Origin: Asterochloris sp. CNOR1
Lineage: Eukaryota; Chlorophyta; Trebouxiophyceae; Trebouxiales; Trebouxiaceae
Length of the DNA stretch: 64,000 nt
Direction of reading: 5' to 3'
NCBI GenBank assembly: GCA_963969365.1
Contig: OZ017760.1
Coordinates: 1,302,001-1,366,000, forward strand
Shown one piece after another: positions 46,577 to 59,200 of this stretch. Every line of letters starts with the position of its first letter. The stretch's first letter is position 1. The notes beneath the pieces are model-generated. The model had not been told where the DNA came from, made no database searches, and saw only the letters and a program-made list of their open reading frames with translations. The translations under genes were made by a program, and so were the position numbers.

Positions 46577-49371
46577 ATGCTCTCCCAGGAGGCTTCCCTC
46601 CGGGATGCTCATGTCCATCCATTGGCTCAACGTGCATCCGTGTGGTCAGAGCACGGTCATCTTCAGCATACGCGCCAGCAAAGGGCAATGCTGCAGCCGA
46701 GTTGCAGGCAATTTCTCCAGAGCAGCAGAAGGGCACGCAGGCAGCTGGCTAGGGCTGTGAGGCACACTGCTGGTGAAACTACGGAGGCTTTGCACCCTCT
46801 ACTTAATTCAATCCTTGGAGAAATCCTGTCCAAGTATTGGGGTGAGCACTCTGATATGCATACACAATGCTTTCTAAAGCTGCTGGCTCTCAACATCACA
46901 TGTGTTGCGTACAGACAGGACACCAACTGCAGTGACATGCATGGGGCTCCTGCAAGCCATTCTGAATGGCACACCTGTTCACTTCGACCACCTAGCATTC
47001 AGGACTTTTGGGGTGAGTCTGAACACATCAACATTGTGCAGCTGCAGATGGACAGCAGGGTGTTCCTCTGGCCGAGGCAGTCTTGCCCAACCTCCCAGCG
47101 TCATTGTCACTGACATTGAGCTTAGCTGTGCATCCAGTTCATCCTTGCCTGCAGCAAGTCTGCCCTGAGTGCGTACCTAATAAGCGCTTTGTGGTGGCCC
47201 TACAGGTTCCAGGCCTTGGCATTGACAGCATTGCCTCAGTGTTTATGGACTTTGGGTACAAACAGCAGCCTGATGAGCTCAGCTTCGCAGAGAAAAAGCT
47301 GAGGGCACGTTGGTTTGCGCCACCCAACTATGAGACAAACCTGCCACGCCTGTTCGTCTCAGAGCTGCAGGTAGGCTGCCCTCAGTATGCACGCTGTGCC
47401 TCACCAACCATTGCTATGCGATCATGGGTGCAGGGCCTGCCAGGCCACTGGGGTGCATTTTACAACCCCTTCTGGCAGGCTTGTTGCAAGGACGACAGCA
47501 ATCCTCGCTGCAACTGCATGCCTTTACTTTGCTTACACCTTGCAGTGCAGAGATCACTCTTTGGCTACATCTGCATATGGAACATTGAGGAGCTGGTGTG
47601 ACCTTGCTGCTGTGCAGAGCCAGTGTCGTGCTCTCACCGTCATCAACTGGCACTGCAAGTGGAACAACTGTCCCAGCAGGCCCCAGTCAGCAATCTGCCA
47701 AAGCTGTTGTGGCCGCAGGTCGCGCTGCTGGCTGGCTTACATGTCCTGCAGTGCAGAGCTCACACAGCCTGCTAAGAATACCTATGGGCTGCAGCAGGTT
47801 GAGCAGCTGTCTCAGCAGGCACAGGCCTGCTGGAGTGCAGAGTTCAGCGTCTCATGAACTAGTGCTGCAGGTGGAGCTTCTGTCTCAGGAGGCACAGGAC
47901 ATCATCCGCCATTACACTGCCCAGGCTGGCCCTGTGGCTGGGCGGCAGGCCGCGCTGTGTGCTGCCACGGGCGTGCTGCCCTGGAATCATGCTTCTGTGG
48001 AACACTTTGAGCGCCTCGCCTCGGTGAGTCCCTTCCCCTGAGATTTTTGATTGTGCAGGTGACGGTCTCTTTGGAGGTGTTCCTCGCTCTTGCTGTGCAA
48101 ACCGGCGACTGGGCAGCATGTGGCGTCTTGAGACTCCTGACTGGACTGTTGCCAGTGCAGCATGTCTGAGCATGGCTACACCACCCCACAGCACAGCAGC
48201 ACTGCGAGCTTTTCTGCTGGTTCCGAGATGGCTGTCCAGTCCTTGACGGTGCGGTCAGGTGGTAGAGAGCCTGAGGTTGCAATGTTGGCTGCGCTGGCCT
48301 GTTACAGCTAAGTAGCTGTCTTACGCTGCAGGAGTCTGAGTATGCGGCCTGGGTGCTCTGCAATGGCTACAACCTGAATCACACAACAGTGGCCGTCCAC
48401 AAGCTGGAACGCATGAGGTGAATGCTGGCCAAGCCGATGTGTTGTGTGTTCAGGGAGCACAGCTCAAAGGCCTGGGCCGGTGCTCTTACCTGAAGACATG
48501 CAGGGCATGTCTGAAGCACATCATGGCTGCAGCAGCAGCCCTACACTGTTCTCAAGAGTTGGCTAGTCCATTGAAACAGCGCAATGTACTACACGTTGTG
48601 AAGGGGCCCAGGCTGAGCTGCAAGGTCCCGACCGCACAGCTGGCCACAAGCTGACAAGCTGTGTGGTAGTACCTGCAGTGGGGGCATTGACGAGCTAGTG
48701 CAGCAGCTTGACAAAAGGGGCATCCACATGAGCGATGCGGGCGGGATTGTGAAGGTGAAAGCTGCTGCCTCTGGGGTGTATTGGATCTGGATCCTTAAGA
48801 TGGGCTGGCAGGGCAATGGTGCCTGCTGCATGGCCGATCTGGCTTGGCATGGTGGCAGATGTTGCACAGCTCTATATTCGAGATGCTGATGAGTGAGTCG
48901 CTGCAGATATCGCCTGACGGACGCCTTCTGCAAAGTAGCACCGTGTCAGATCGGATCCCCTTTACGTTTGAGCGGGGTGATGAACATAATATCCCGGGTG
49001 CTTACTTGGAGTTTGCCGAGCGCAGAGTCCTGCCAGAATTCTCCCACCTTGAGGTGAAGCTGTGGCTGAGGCTGCTGCCCGCAAGCCTACTTAGAAGCTT
49101 GTTGATCTTGTGAAGTACCATGCTGAGGTCTCCTGATCCACTGCTAGCCGCTTGCCATGCAAAACGACGCCATTGCCTGCAGTTCTGCTTTATGTAGCAA
49201 TCACAGCAGCTCTGCTGTCTGCAGCCCAGAGACATCCTGGAGAAGCACAGAAGAGATGGCTTTGAGGCCGCAAACGCCAATCATATTTTTGACAGCACCA
49301 AGGCAGCATGGAACAGCCGTGAAGAGCAACCTCTTGCTGGGTATGGTCAGACGGAGGAGACAATGTTATAG
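46577..49371 (+). CDS. DUF1338 protein, 2-oxoadipate dioxygenase/decarboxylase-like
   Basis: Eight exons (46577-46841, 46915-47012, 47206-47370, 47871-48023, 48332-48417, 48679-48754, 48907-49053, 49225-49371) join in phase to 378 aa. The N-terminus (about 65 residues, Arg/Ser/Gln-rich) resembles an organelle transit peptide. Family marks follow: VHFDHLAFRTFG with the first likely metal ligand His114; FAEKKLRARWFAPP; LPRLFVSEL; AAWVLCNGYNLNHTTVAV with His244; AYLEFAERR with Glu316; and the end RRDGFEAANANHIFDST. In bacteria the HglS member of this family uses Fe(II), held by two His and one Glu, to turn 2-oxoadipate into 2-hydroxyglutarate in lysine breakdown, and plant relatives are known. 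The ligand assignment here is by analogy. A TGTAA word lies 35 bases after the stop. The gene begins only 139 bp after the zinc-finger stop codon. Confidence 0.9.
47659..47915 (+). repeat. Three tandem copies of a DUF1338 exon start
   Basis: Copies begin at about 47659, 47798 and 47871. Each reads as VEQLSQQA, VEQLSQQA or VELLSQEA and each follows a GCAA, GCAG or TGCAG acceptor-like end. Only the third continues as the real exon. The first two decay after about 35-45 bases. Confidence 0.75.
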
Positions 49372-50255
49372 GCCCAGCTCAGCTGAGCACACACTAGAAT
49401 GCAGTTGTAACTAGCAGCCACACCAAGAAGTTTGTTTGCCATCGTGTTCACAAGCTTGGGTCTGCAGTTCCCAGATGAAAGTGGTCAGTAACGCAGAGAG
49501 AACTACACAGAACTGGAAAACAAAGTGAACTTTTTCTTTCTTATCTTCTCTCATTCTTTCTGGTTGCCGCCCAGTTTGACATCATCACAACTGACTCTCC
49601 TTACTCCGGACACAGCACCTGCCATAAGGCTGGCTGTCAGATCCGTGATTTCTAAGTCACAGGTGACCAGCAGCAGATCTTGCCATGTTGCTGAAGGATG
49701 CAGGCAAGGCCTACTCTTCCCAGCAGGGAATTCCACAACCATCGTGGGCAGTGAATCGAAATTGTATGCGGAACATTTGCATGCCTGTAGGAGCCCAGAA
49801 GGCCCCAGTCAGCAGCTGTCATTGACCTTCAAGGCAAAGCGACCGATCTTGACTTGGCAGCGTCAACACTTGCTCTGAGGCTGTGGAGCAACTGCAGCTG
49901 AACCTGGCAGCATGAGCAGTTAGCCCAGTCGGATGCTGTGAGTTCCCTGTTGCCTGCCAGCAGTGGCTGCTGTCTACCAATCAAACAGGCACTGGCACTC
50001 ATTGCAGTGGCAGGGGCACCTCCTGCCTGCCAGACACTGCAAATGCGCAGAAGCACCAACCTGCCCTGACAGCTCTGGTGCCTGCACCAAGAGCATCTGC
50101 TGTTTCTGAGCAGGACTTTGCTTTCAATGCAGGGCTGCTGGCATGACTGAAGCTCAAGCCTGAGTGCTCCAGAGTTGCCGGCGCTAGGAGCCAGTCCAGT
50201 GGGAGTTGGCAGCGGTCTATCATCCTTCCAGGGTCCAGAGTCCAGCTGGGCCCTG
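49372..50255. other. Intergenic, DUF1338 3' flank and kinase 5' flank
   Basis: A TGTAA polyadenylation-like word lies at 49406-49410. A pyrimidine-rich run occurs near 49531-49562. No coding exon is supported. The stretch should contain the kinase promoter and 5' UTR. Confidence 0.4.
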
Positions 50256-53200
50256 ATGGCAGGCCAAGTCGAAATCATGGACCTGATCAACTCAGCCACC
50301 AACAGTGGGGATGCCAAGATGCGCCTGTTGGAGCGGCGCTTCACAGGGGAGCTACCGCCGGAGCTGCCCAGCCCCAGGAGCCTGACCTTTGAGGCGCACA
50401 ACATGGGCCACCGCAGGGCAAGTGCCAGGCCAGACCAGGCGGGTACCAAGGACAGGACATGTCTTGAAACAGCTGCATTATCAGGTGGTGGCCTAAATGC
50501 CGCCAATCAGGCTGCGGGCACAATATAGCGCAGCTGCAACAGCCAGACCTGTGAGACACACACCAAAACCACTGCATGATGAGATGCGACAGCGTCAAGT
50601 TGATGCTTTGGCCAGCCCTGCCTGTGACCAGAGCTTTTTGAGAAGTGAGCAGAGAACACGTGGGCTTGTGAGAGGTAGGTTGCTTCTCAATGACCTCACA
50701 AACATGAGACTGCCTGCCTACTGCCAAGCCCTAAATTTTGGGGCTCCATCCCTGCTGACAGATCCCTTGTGGAGCTCTTTCGTGCCACGCACAGTACTCA
50801 CCTCAACTTGCCTGCTACAGGCAGCATCTGCAGATAGGACTTCGCCAGAAGGCAGCTCCCGTGAATCTGTGCCCAGGCCGGCACAGGCAGGGGGATCTGT
50901 GTCCAGTCGGAAGCGCAAAGCTGACCAGCTGACCTCTGGAGGTGAGACTGCTGCTGCAGGGCAGAGTGCAGGGCAGAGCCCTTGATGGGGACAGAAGGCA
51001 CAGCTCCTTCTAAGAAGTGGCAGCATCCTTGCCAGACTATTGATGTCATAGCAGCCCATTGTGGCAGTGTATTGCATTCAACGACCATCAGCTGTGTGCA
51101 GACAATATAGCCTCCTCAGCATGGGGCAGCAGGCCTGAAGAGGAGAGAGGTTCATCACTGGCGCCACGTGCACCTGTCGCTTGGCTGAGCCCAGATGCAT
51201 CTTTGCTGGCTCAGGCCCACATGCATCTCCTGCTGCACAGGGCCACAGGCATGTATCGCAGGACCAAGCCCCCAAGTCACCTACTCCTGAGTGAATTGTC
51301 GTGCTCCTGCAGCCACGAGCCCCCTGCTTAGTGAGGGGCAGCAGTCGCTGGACCGGCACCTGCACAGGAGTGAGAACGCTGGCCCAAGCCCTGGTGCGGC
51401 CTGCCATGCCTGCTGGACGGGGTCCTCGCCGTGCTGAGCAGCCAGGGATTGAAGCCCTGATGCGCTGGCCTGCTCAAGCAGCACTGCGATTACAGAGGCT
51501 GATGAGGGACTTACTGTGCTACATGGCTGGGATCTCAAGACCTTCTGGCCACCAAGCAACATCCAGATGCCTCGCATCCCAGCTGCAGCATGCAGGCCCC
51601 ATGAAGAGCAGGGCTCAGCGGGTCGTCTCTGGTAGTCCTCTGCCTGCCTGCAGCACTGATCCACATCCATTGCTGCCTCATGCGGTCGCCGGGACCTTGC
51701 AGACAGCACCTTCCGGCCCACCTGCAGGCATGCTGAACCCCAGCAATGCGCAGCAATTGGTGGGCAGGAGCCTGCAGACCCTCTTCACTGCAGCACAAAG
51801 ACCCCCAGATGGCTCACCGTGCGCTCCAGTTGCTTGCAGGCATGCTGCACCCCAGCAACCAACAGAGGGGGGTGGGGAATAGGCAAACTCTGCCTCTGCA
51901 AAGCTGCAAAGACAGCCTGCAGACTGTCGAAATGGCGCAGCCCTGCCTGCACAAGCGTGCTGCACTCCAGCAACCACCGCCAAGGGGGAGCCCACACTCC
52001 CTCTGCAGGGGCTGCAGCAAGCGACGTCTCGCCCACAGCACCCGTTCTGCGTGCTCTGTTTGTTCACACTGCCTGGTTGCAGGCATGCTGCACTCCGGCA
52101 ACCACCAGCGCCAGGAAGCCCATGCCCCTGCCAGGGGCAAGGGGCAAAGCAGCCCCCTGCCCACCGCAGCACCAAACTCACTCTGCCAACGACTCACTTG
52201 ACGCCACCCATTCCTGAAGGTGTGCTGCACCCCAGCAACCACCAACGAGGGGCAGCCCACACGCCACCTCCAGGCGCCCGGAGCAAGCAGCGCTCGGGGC
52301 CGCGCAGCGCCAGCATCAACACATACTTCCCGAAGCTAGCCGTTGAGGGTGGGGCCCATGCCAGCCACAAGCCCCCGCCATGCCTCCTGGCTGTGGCAAG
52401 CTGTCAGACGGACGTGAGCCTGCAGGAGCAGCAGAGGGCGATGCAGGCAGCCAGGCAGGGCCTGCAGGCAGAGACTGACCAGCTCAGGTGTGCCCTCGTT
52501 GCAGTGTACGAGTGGTGCTTTGCCACTGCTGATAGAGGGCAGCATCTGTCTCCAGTTTCAGCAGTATAGGCTGCAGCTGAATGGCTGTGTGCTCTCTGCA
52601 TGATGACATCTGTCCAGTGGCACTTGCAAGGCCACGCTGGTATCTCAGACATGCTCACACCGCGCTGGACCTGCTGGGATTGCTGCCCTTTGTTGCGGCA
52701 AGTTGTGGTTGCTCCACATGTGCAGTGTCGGTGCAATGCTGCGGTGTGCCTGCCCGTGCAGGTCATCAGCCCCACACCTCACTATCATGCAGCCACAGAC
52801 CGACAAGCACCCTGCCTGACACCTGAACTCTTACCAAAGCAGCAAATGGACATGGCAGGGGGTGCGGAAATGGGTATCGTTGGTCCCAGTCACCAATAAA
52901 CAAAACATGATGCAGGGCAGCGCTGCAGAGCCAGGAGCGGGAGCTTGCAGAGGTACAGAAGGGGGCGCAGCAGCTGGAGGCTGCCAGGGTAGATGCCAGG
53001 CAGCAGCTGGACTCTGCCAGGTAGCCTCCATGCATCTTGCAGCTCTTTCCTCTCACATCAGCATCAGTCACATGTGCCGGCTTTGCTTACTGTGGGCTGC
53101 TGCAGCATCTGCTGCCTGCGTCTTCTTCTCTGCCCTCCTGCCTACAGCCAAGCAGGGCAGAGCATGTCATCTGCCAGACAGTGGCAGATTGCATGACGAC

Positions 53201-56200
53201 CCATTGAGCAGCTGCCTACCGGCTCTGCCGGCAGCACCTGTCCACGCAGTCGCAGAGCATGTGGCAAGCCACTTGGCAACATGGCGGGTGACTGCCTGCA
53301 GGAAGGCATCAGCCGTTGCCATGGCTCAGGCCAAGGCGTCTGCAGAGCACCTAGCAAGGCAGGCTGCAACAGCACAGCAGGAGCTATGTGCGCTGAGGTT
53401 GCAGCAGCAGTCGGGCCGGCTGGGGCAGTTGGCATTGTCAAGAGATGGGCCCCTAGGTCAGCGGTGCCTGTGCGTGCTATGTTGTGGTCGAGCAGCCCTC
53501 TGTCACATTTCCGCAGGCAGCTGACAGGGATGACTCCAGGATATGGAAGCTTGCTGCAGCTCCTGACGATTGACATGGACTTGAAGACTGTAAGGCCTCA
53601 CATCGGTGAGATGTGCCCACTAGCCTTGAACTTGCAGGTGCTGGTTGCCTCATTCAGTTGCATGAGTCTTGCCTATGCCCACGCTGAACAAAGGCAATAA
53701 ACTCTGCAATATGGTGTGCAGGCAGTCTTGGGCGATCGACAGTGCCTTTCATAGTCACAGTCCCACCTGTGCCCAGTGCATGATGCAGCAGAGGCATCCC
53801 ACCCACCGACGTTGGCCTCTGCAGGGGGGAGCAGAGAGTACTGGGAGGACGGCAGCGCCTTCCAGCACCTGCAGAGGAGGGCGGATGAGGTGGCTGCTGC
53901 CAGGAAGGCCATTGAGGCAGCCAGGCAGGCAAGCTTGAGGCGGGGCAGGCTCAACCCTGCCTATGTGGCGCAGTTCCTGTGTAGACAGGGCAGGGCTCAC
54001 AGGGTTGAGGAGTCGGCCCCCCAAGTGGGAGAAGCGTGAGACGTCATGATGTTTGCCAGCACATTCTGCAGCCAGCACTAGACTGCCGGCTGACATGTGG
54101 AGATACAGAGACTACTGCATGATGTAGACACATGTCAGCAGTGCTGTGCTTGCCAAGCCACAGGGGCTCAATCAGGTCTGTCTGCTGCTTTCCCTCTGCA
54201 CAAGGATCAGGTGCATCTGCTGCTGCAGGCTGCTGCTTGTTTCCTAAAGCAAAGTCACGGAGCCCTTGTGACACTGTGCCCAAATGTGTAGTATGTCGAG
54301 ACCTGCCTGCAGGCTGTGTCAGCGTGGCTGCCTGGTACCTTTCTGTCACGCGTTCTCTGCCTGCAGGCTGTCAGGCGGCGGCTGCCGCCTCCCGAGTCAG
54401 GGGTGCACAAGATCCCCCACCCTACATCTGCTTCCAAGAGAGGCAGGCCCAGCAGGGAGGATGCAGCTGTGGCGGAGCCCTCTGAGGGGCCACACATCAC
54501 CCCTGAGGACTATGTGGCCCAGGATGAGATCTTCAAGGTGGGGCCGGCAGCTAAGTGTGTTGGTGAGGGCCATCACTCTGCAACCTGATGTGCTGGCTGG
54601 CTGGAACCCAGACGGCTCGGGGCTTTGGTTTAGTTGAGCGGGCATGTGCGTGTGGGCCCATGGCTGAGAATAAGCTTTCAGCTGTTCTGCAGGCGCGATT
54701 GGCGGCCCTGAAGAGAGAGGAGGACCACATCAGCAAGGAGCATGAGCGCTTGGAGGCTGAGAAGCTGCGCCATGTCAAGTGAGTCAACCATGCCTTGTAA
54801 TGGATTCCTGCACTTAAGCAGGAGGGGAGACATGGGTGCAAGAGGCTGCGTCAGGACGTCCGTGTTGCGTGCTCTGCAGGGAATTTAAGCGACTGAGAGA
54901 TCAAGAGAGCAGCCGCTGGTGTGGGCAGCCTGTGCTGAGCGAGCGCTACTTGCTGATGAGCCTGCTAGGGAAGGGAGGGTTCAGTGAGGTGTTCAAGGTG
55001 GGCTTGGGCCATTTGAACCTTGTGGGGGTGTGCTGGAGGCTGACACACAAGCGACATTTGCTGATGAGCCTGCTGGGGAAGACAGGCTTCAGTGAGGTTG
55101 TCATGGTGCACAGTGGGCCATCTGTGGCTTGTTTGTGTTGTGCCAGAGGCTTCTTGATGTCATCTGCGGCAAAAGTTGAAAGGGGCTGAGGCTTAGAGCC
55201 GCCATCTGTGCAGTAGATGTCCGTCTTGTCGAGAGCAGACAGCTCAGATATTGAGGACGACCACATTTTTGACCATCAGTGCTGCAGGGTTACGACCTGC
55301 AAGACATGCAGGAGGTGGCTGTCAAGATGCATGGGCTCCACAGCAACTGGAGCGACAGCAAGAAGGCCAGCTACGTGAAGCATGCCGTGCGGGAGTCCCG
55401 GATCCATCAGCAGCTCAGGTGCCACTCGCTTGCGTTTGAGCTGCACGCAGAGGGCGGGATTCCAGCAGGTTGCCTGCATGTAGATTGTGGCGGCCAGGCA
55501 CTCAGTCATTACGCCGTGCAAGAGCCCTGAGACCCCACCAGCTGCTGAAAGTATCTCCTGGCACGTACTACATTGAACTGCCGGCTAGGGGGTGGGGTCC
55601 CAGGCAAATGCATGTGTGGCAGCTGTGACCGCCAGGTGCTTGGCCCGACTAATAGCAAGTGCATGGAAGCTAGACACTGCTAAGCTGAGGGCCAGTGCGG
55701 CAGCTCGGCTGAAGTACAGATGTGCAATGCTGTGCGATGTTCTAGTGGCTAGCTGACAGCTCTCTCAGCAGCAAGCTTTGTCACTGCATCATGTCCATGG
55801 CCTCCACCGTCAGGATGCTGGGAAGCACCTGATGTGTGTGGCTGAGTGCTGCAGTTGCGCACACAGGAGACCGCGCACCTGTTGTGGCCTTCATGCTGAG
55901 CGATGTTTGGATGGCGGTTGGCAACTCTGTTGGCTGCAGGCAGGGGCACTGCATGTCGGGACACTTCATTGGTGGCGTGCTGGGAGACACATGCTGTGAA
56001 TGGCTCACGTCCGCAGCCAGGCACACAGGAGTCACCTCAACTGCTGTGGCTCATCAAGACCCCTGGCACATGGCCTGTCAGGACCGCCCTCAGGCACACA
56101 GGAGTCATTCCACAATGTCATGCCTGTGCAGGCAGCCCCTCGCAGTGGCCTGCCTGGACAACGATGAGGCAGATAGCTGTCACCTCAGATGCTGTCGCAT

Positions 56201-59200
56201 GTGTCCTGAGGCACACCAGAGTCGCCTCAGTTCAGTGTAGCCTGCCTGGACCCTTGTGGAGGCACACAGGAGCAGCTCACCACCAAACACTGTGGCCTGT
56301 GCAGGCACCCCCGTGTGGTGGCCTGCCTGGACCTCATTGAGGTGGACAGCAACACCTTTGCCTCCATTCTGGAGCTGTGCCCAGGTGGGGACCTGGACAG
56401 TCACTTGCAGGAGCACCAGGTGAGAAAGCAGTCGCTGCAGTGCCGGATCTCATGAGAGCTAGTGCCTGTGTGGGAGCTAGTGCCTGTTGATGGGAGCCTG
56501 TTGATGGGAGCCAGCGCCTGTTGGTGGGTCAATCCTACACCTGTGGACTGGGAGAGACTTCACATAAAGCTGTGCGGTGTGAGACCACCGTAGGATCCAC
56601 CGGGCAGCATGCAAGTCATTGCTCTGTGTTTTGGGGTTAGGTTGAGTGGTTTCTCTGTTCAGCCACAGCATGAGCACTTGACACTGATGGAGATTAGCAC
56701 CCTCAGGCTGCTGCAATGCAAGGCTCCAGGGGCATGCCCGAGAAGGACCCCTATTGCCAGCCACGTCTCCGCTTCCATTGTGCATCGGCTTTGTTTCAGG
56801 GCCATGGTTGCTGTGCTTGACCTGCAGGTGCTGCCTGAAAAGGAGGCATGCGCAGCTGCTGACCATTTGCTTGCTGGCCTTGTGCCACCCAGACTGCTGC
56901 AATGTCCCAGCTTGATATGCTGCCTATCATAGTGGCCCATGCTACTTTGTTGATTTGTTCAATCTCAGCCACTTGCAGTGGTCCCGCTGCAGCTGGGTGC
57001 GGCAAGTGCTGCCTGCCACACCCTCGCTGGTTGTCCACGTGAGCTACTCTGCGGCAGTCTCCTTGTTCTGCCTGCAGGTGCTGCCTGAGAAGGAGGCTCG
57101 TGCCATTACCAGCCAGATTTTTGCTGGCTTGGCCTACCTCAACGAGCCTGGCAGGCGCTTCATCCACTATGACCTGAAGTGAGGAAGGCTGTTCTGGCTA
57201 CTGGCAGGGTGCAGGGCTGATGCACTCATGCTGCCCCATATGGACTGCCCGCTGCCCATGCAGCTCTCTAATGCTGCAGGGCGCCCTGAAGAGGTAGAAG
57301 GGCAGCAGTGCATGTACAGAAAGCACTGTCAGCTCTCAACAGCTGCCTGCAAGGCCTGGTGCAGCGACCACAGCCTGCATGAGGAGCGTGTCACTGCAGA
57401 CGCCCTGCTACTCAACGTCCAACCCTCCTTGTTCTGATGCAACCAGCTTCCTAACAGCTTGCACTCTGTGCAGGCCGGCCAACATACTGTTCAACGCATT
57501 TGGCGAGGTCAAGATTGCAGATTTTGGCCTGAGCAAGGTGGTGGAGGAGGGGCAGACGCGCGGCATGGAGCTGACCAGCCAGGGAGTGGGCACCTACTGG
57601 TGAGTCACTGATCACCTGCATTCTGACGCTGGCAAGCCTGGAAGTTGCCATCCAGATTAGGGTCAAAGCTTGATGGGTTCAAAGCTGTGGGGTCAAGGTA
57701 CCTACCGGTGGTGGCCCTTGCAAGTCTATGAACAAGTAACATGTGTATGGCCATTCTAATTGTACCGGCACGTCAATGTCAACATCGTTGCTGCAGGTAC
57801 CTGCCACCTGAGTGTTTTGAGATCGGAACTCGTCCGCCCACCATCTCAAATAAGGTGTGCAGGACCGTGGCAGTTGATGGACAATGCAGAGGCCCACCAT
57901 GCAGCTGGAGCTAAGGATGCTGCTATTGCTGCCACATGCTTGATGCCCACCAGCTGCAGTACTGGTGCAGGAATCCACCATAGGCTCACCAATCAGCTGG
58001 AGGCCAGAGAGTGCCGCTTTATCTTGCCAGCTGCATGATGCCTGTGGCTGCAGCAGGTTGATGCAAAAGTCTGCAGGCTAGATGGCTGCCCAGCAGTCCA
58101 CGTGCAAACTCATGCGTCTGTCATTGCCGCACGTCACAGCACTTTGCGGCATATGGTTGATGCCAGCCGTCGCGTATGGCCGCAGCATGGCAGTACTGCA
58201 AGGTACTGCAAGGGCATATCGAGCAATGCAGAGCTTGCCCAGACCGACCAAGTCCGCGCTCATTGCTGACAGCATCTGTGCACGTGCGCAAACAAGCTGC
58301 CTGAATAAACTGCAGCCTCATTGCCAGTTGCATGCCTGCCAGCCTGCAGGTGGATACCTGCTTGTTGCGAGCTGCTATGAAGCACACATGCATGCTGTGT
58401 GAGACAATCACTTGGTATCAAACAACCCTGCAGGTGGATGTGTGGTCGGTCGGAGTCATACTTTATCAGATGTTGTATGGCCGGCGCCCCTTTGGGGAGG
58501 GCGTCAGCCAGGAGATGCTCTTGCGGGACAGCGTCATGTTGAACGCCAACACCGTGACCTTCCCTAGCAAGCCTGCCGTTTCAGCTGAGGGCAAAGACTT
58601 CATCAACAGGCAGGCTGGGGCTGCATGGCTGCAGAGCTGCAGACAGAGGTGCTGCTCAGCTGCTGAGGTTGTGAAGGCTGTACGCCATCCCCCCCCTTGA
58701 GGCAGTCACGCCGTCTGTGTGCAGGGCCTAGACTCCTGAAGTAGGCAGGAGGCAGCATGGGTGCTCAGCAGCAATCCAATCTGCCCCCAGCTCAGGTGCC
58801 TGCCAGAAGTGTGCACTGTCTCATCAAGACTGGGAGGGCAATGTCTAATCTGCAGGCTAAAGGGCTGAGCAGAGGGGCCTGGGCTTGTGCATGCAAGCAT
58901 GCAAGTGTGCAGCCTGAGATGGCTTCTGCAGCAGCAAACAGGCGACGATGCCTGACAGAGCACCCTGAGGTAACAGGGCTTAGCGGTGATCAGAGAAGGT
59001 GCCCCGTGGTGTCTTTGGACTTGCTGCTGAGCTGCACCAGGGTGCAGCAGGAGTGGTCACAGCACCTCAAGCTGGATTGCGGAAAGGCGGTGCTTCTGCA
59101 CGTGTGAAACCACAGTGGTTCTGCTGGGCAAAGTGTACTGTTGCAGTCTATTGAAGCCATTTACTTGAAACAGGGCATCAGCAACTCAGGCGGCAGCCAT

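Noticed and set aside
55049-55105. A second kinase glycine loop as a possible alternative exon
   Set aside because: It lacks an acceptor of its own and the frame to its left is not coding. It is better read as a decayed copy of the preceding exon end.
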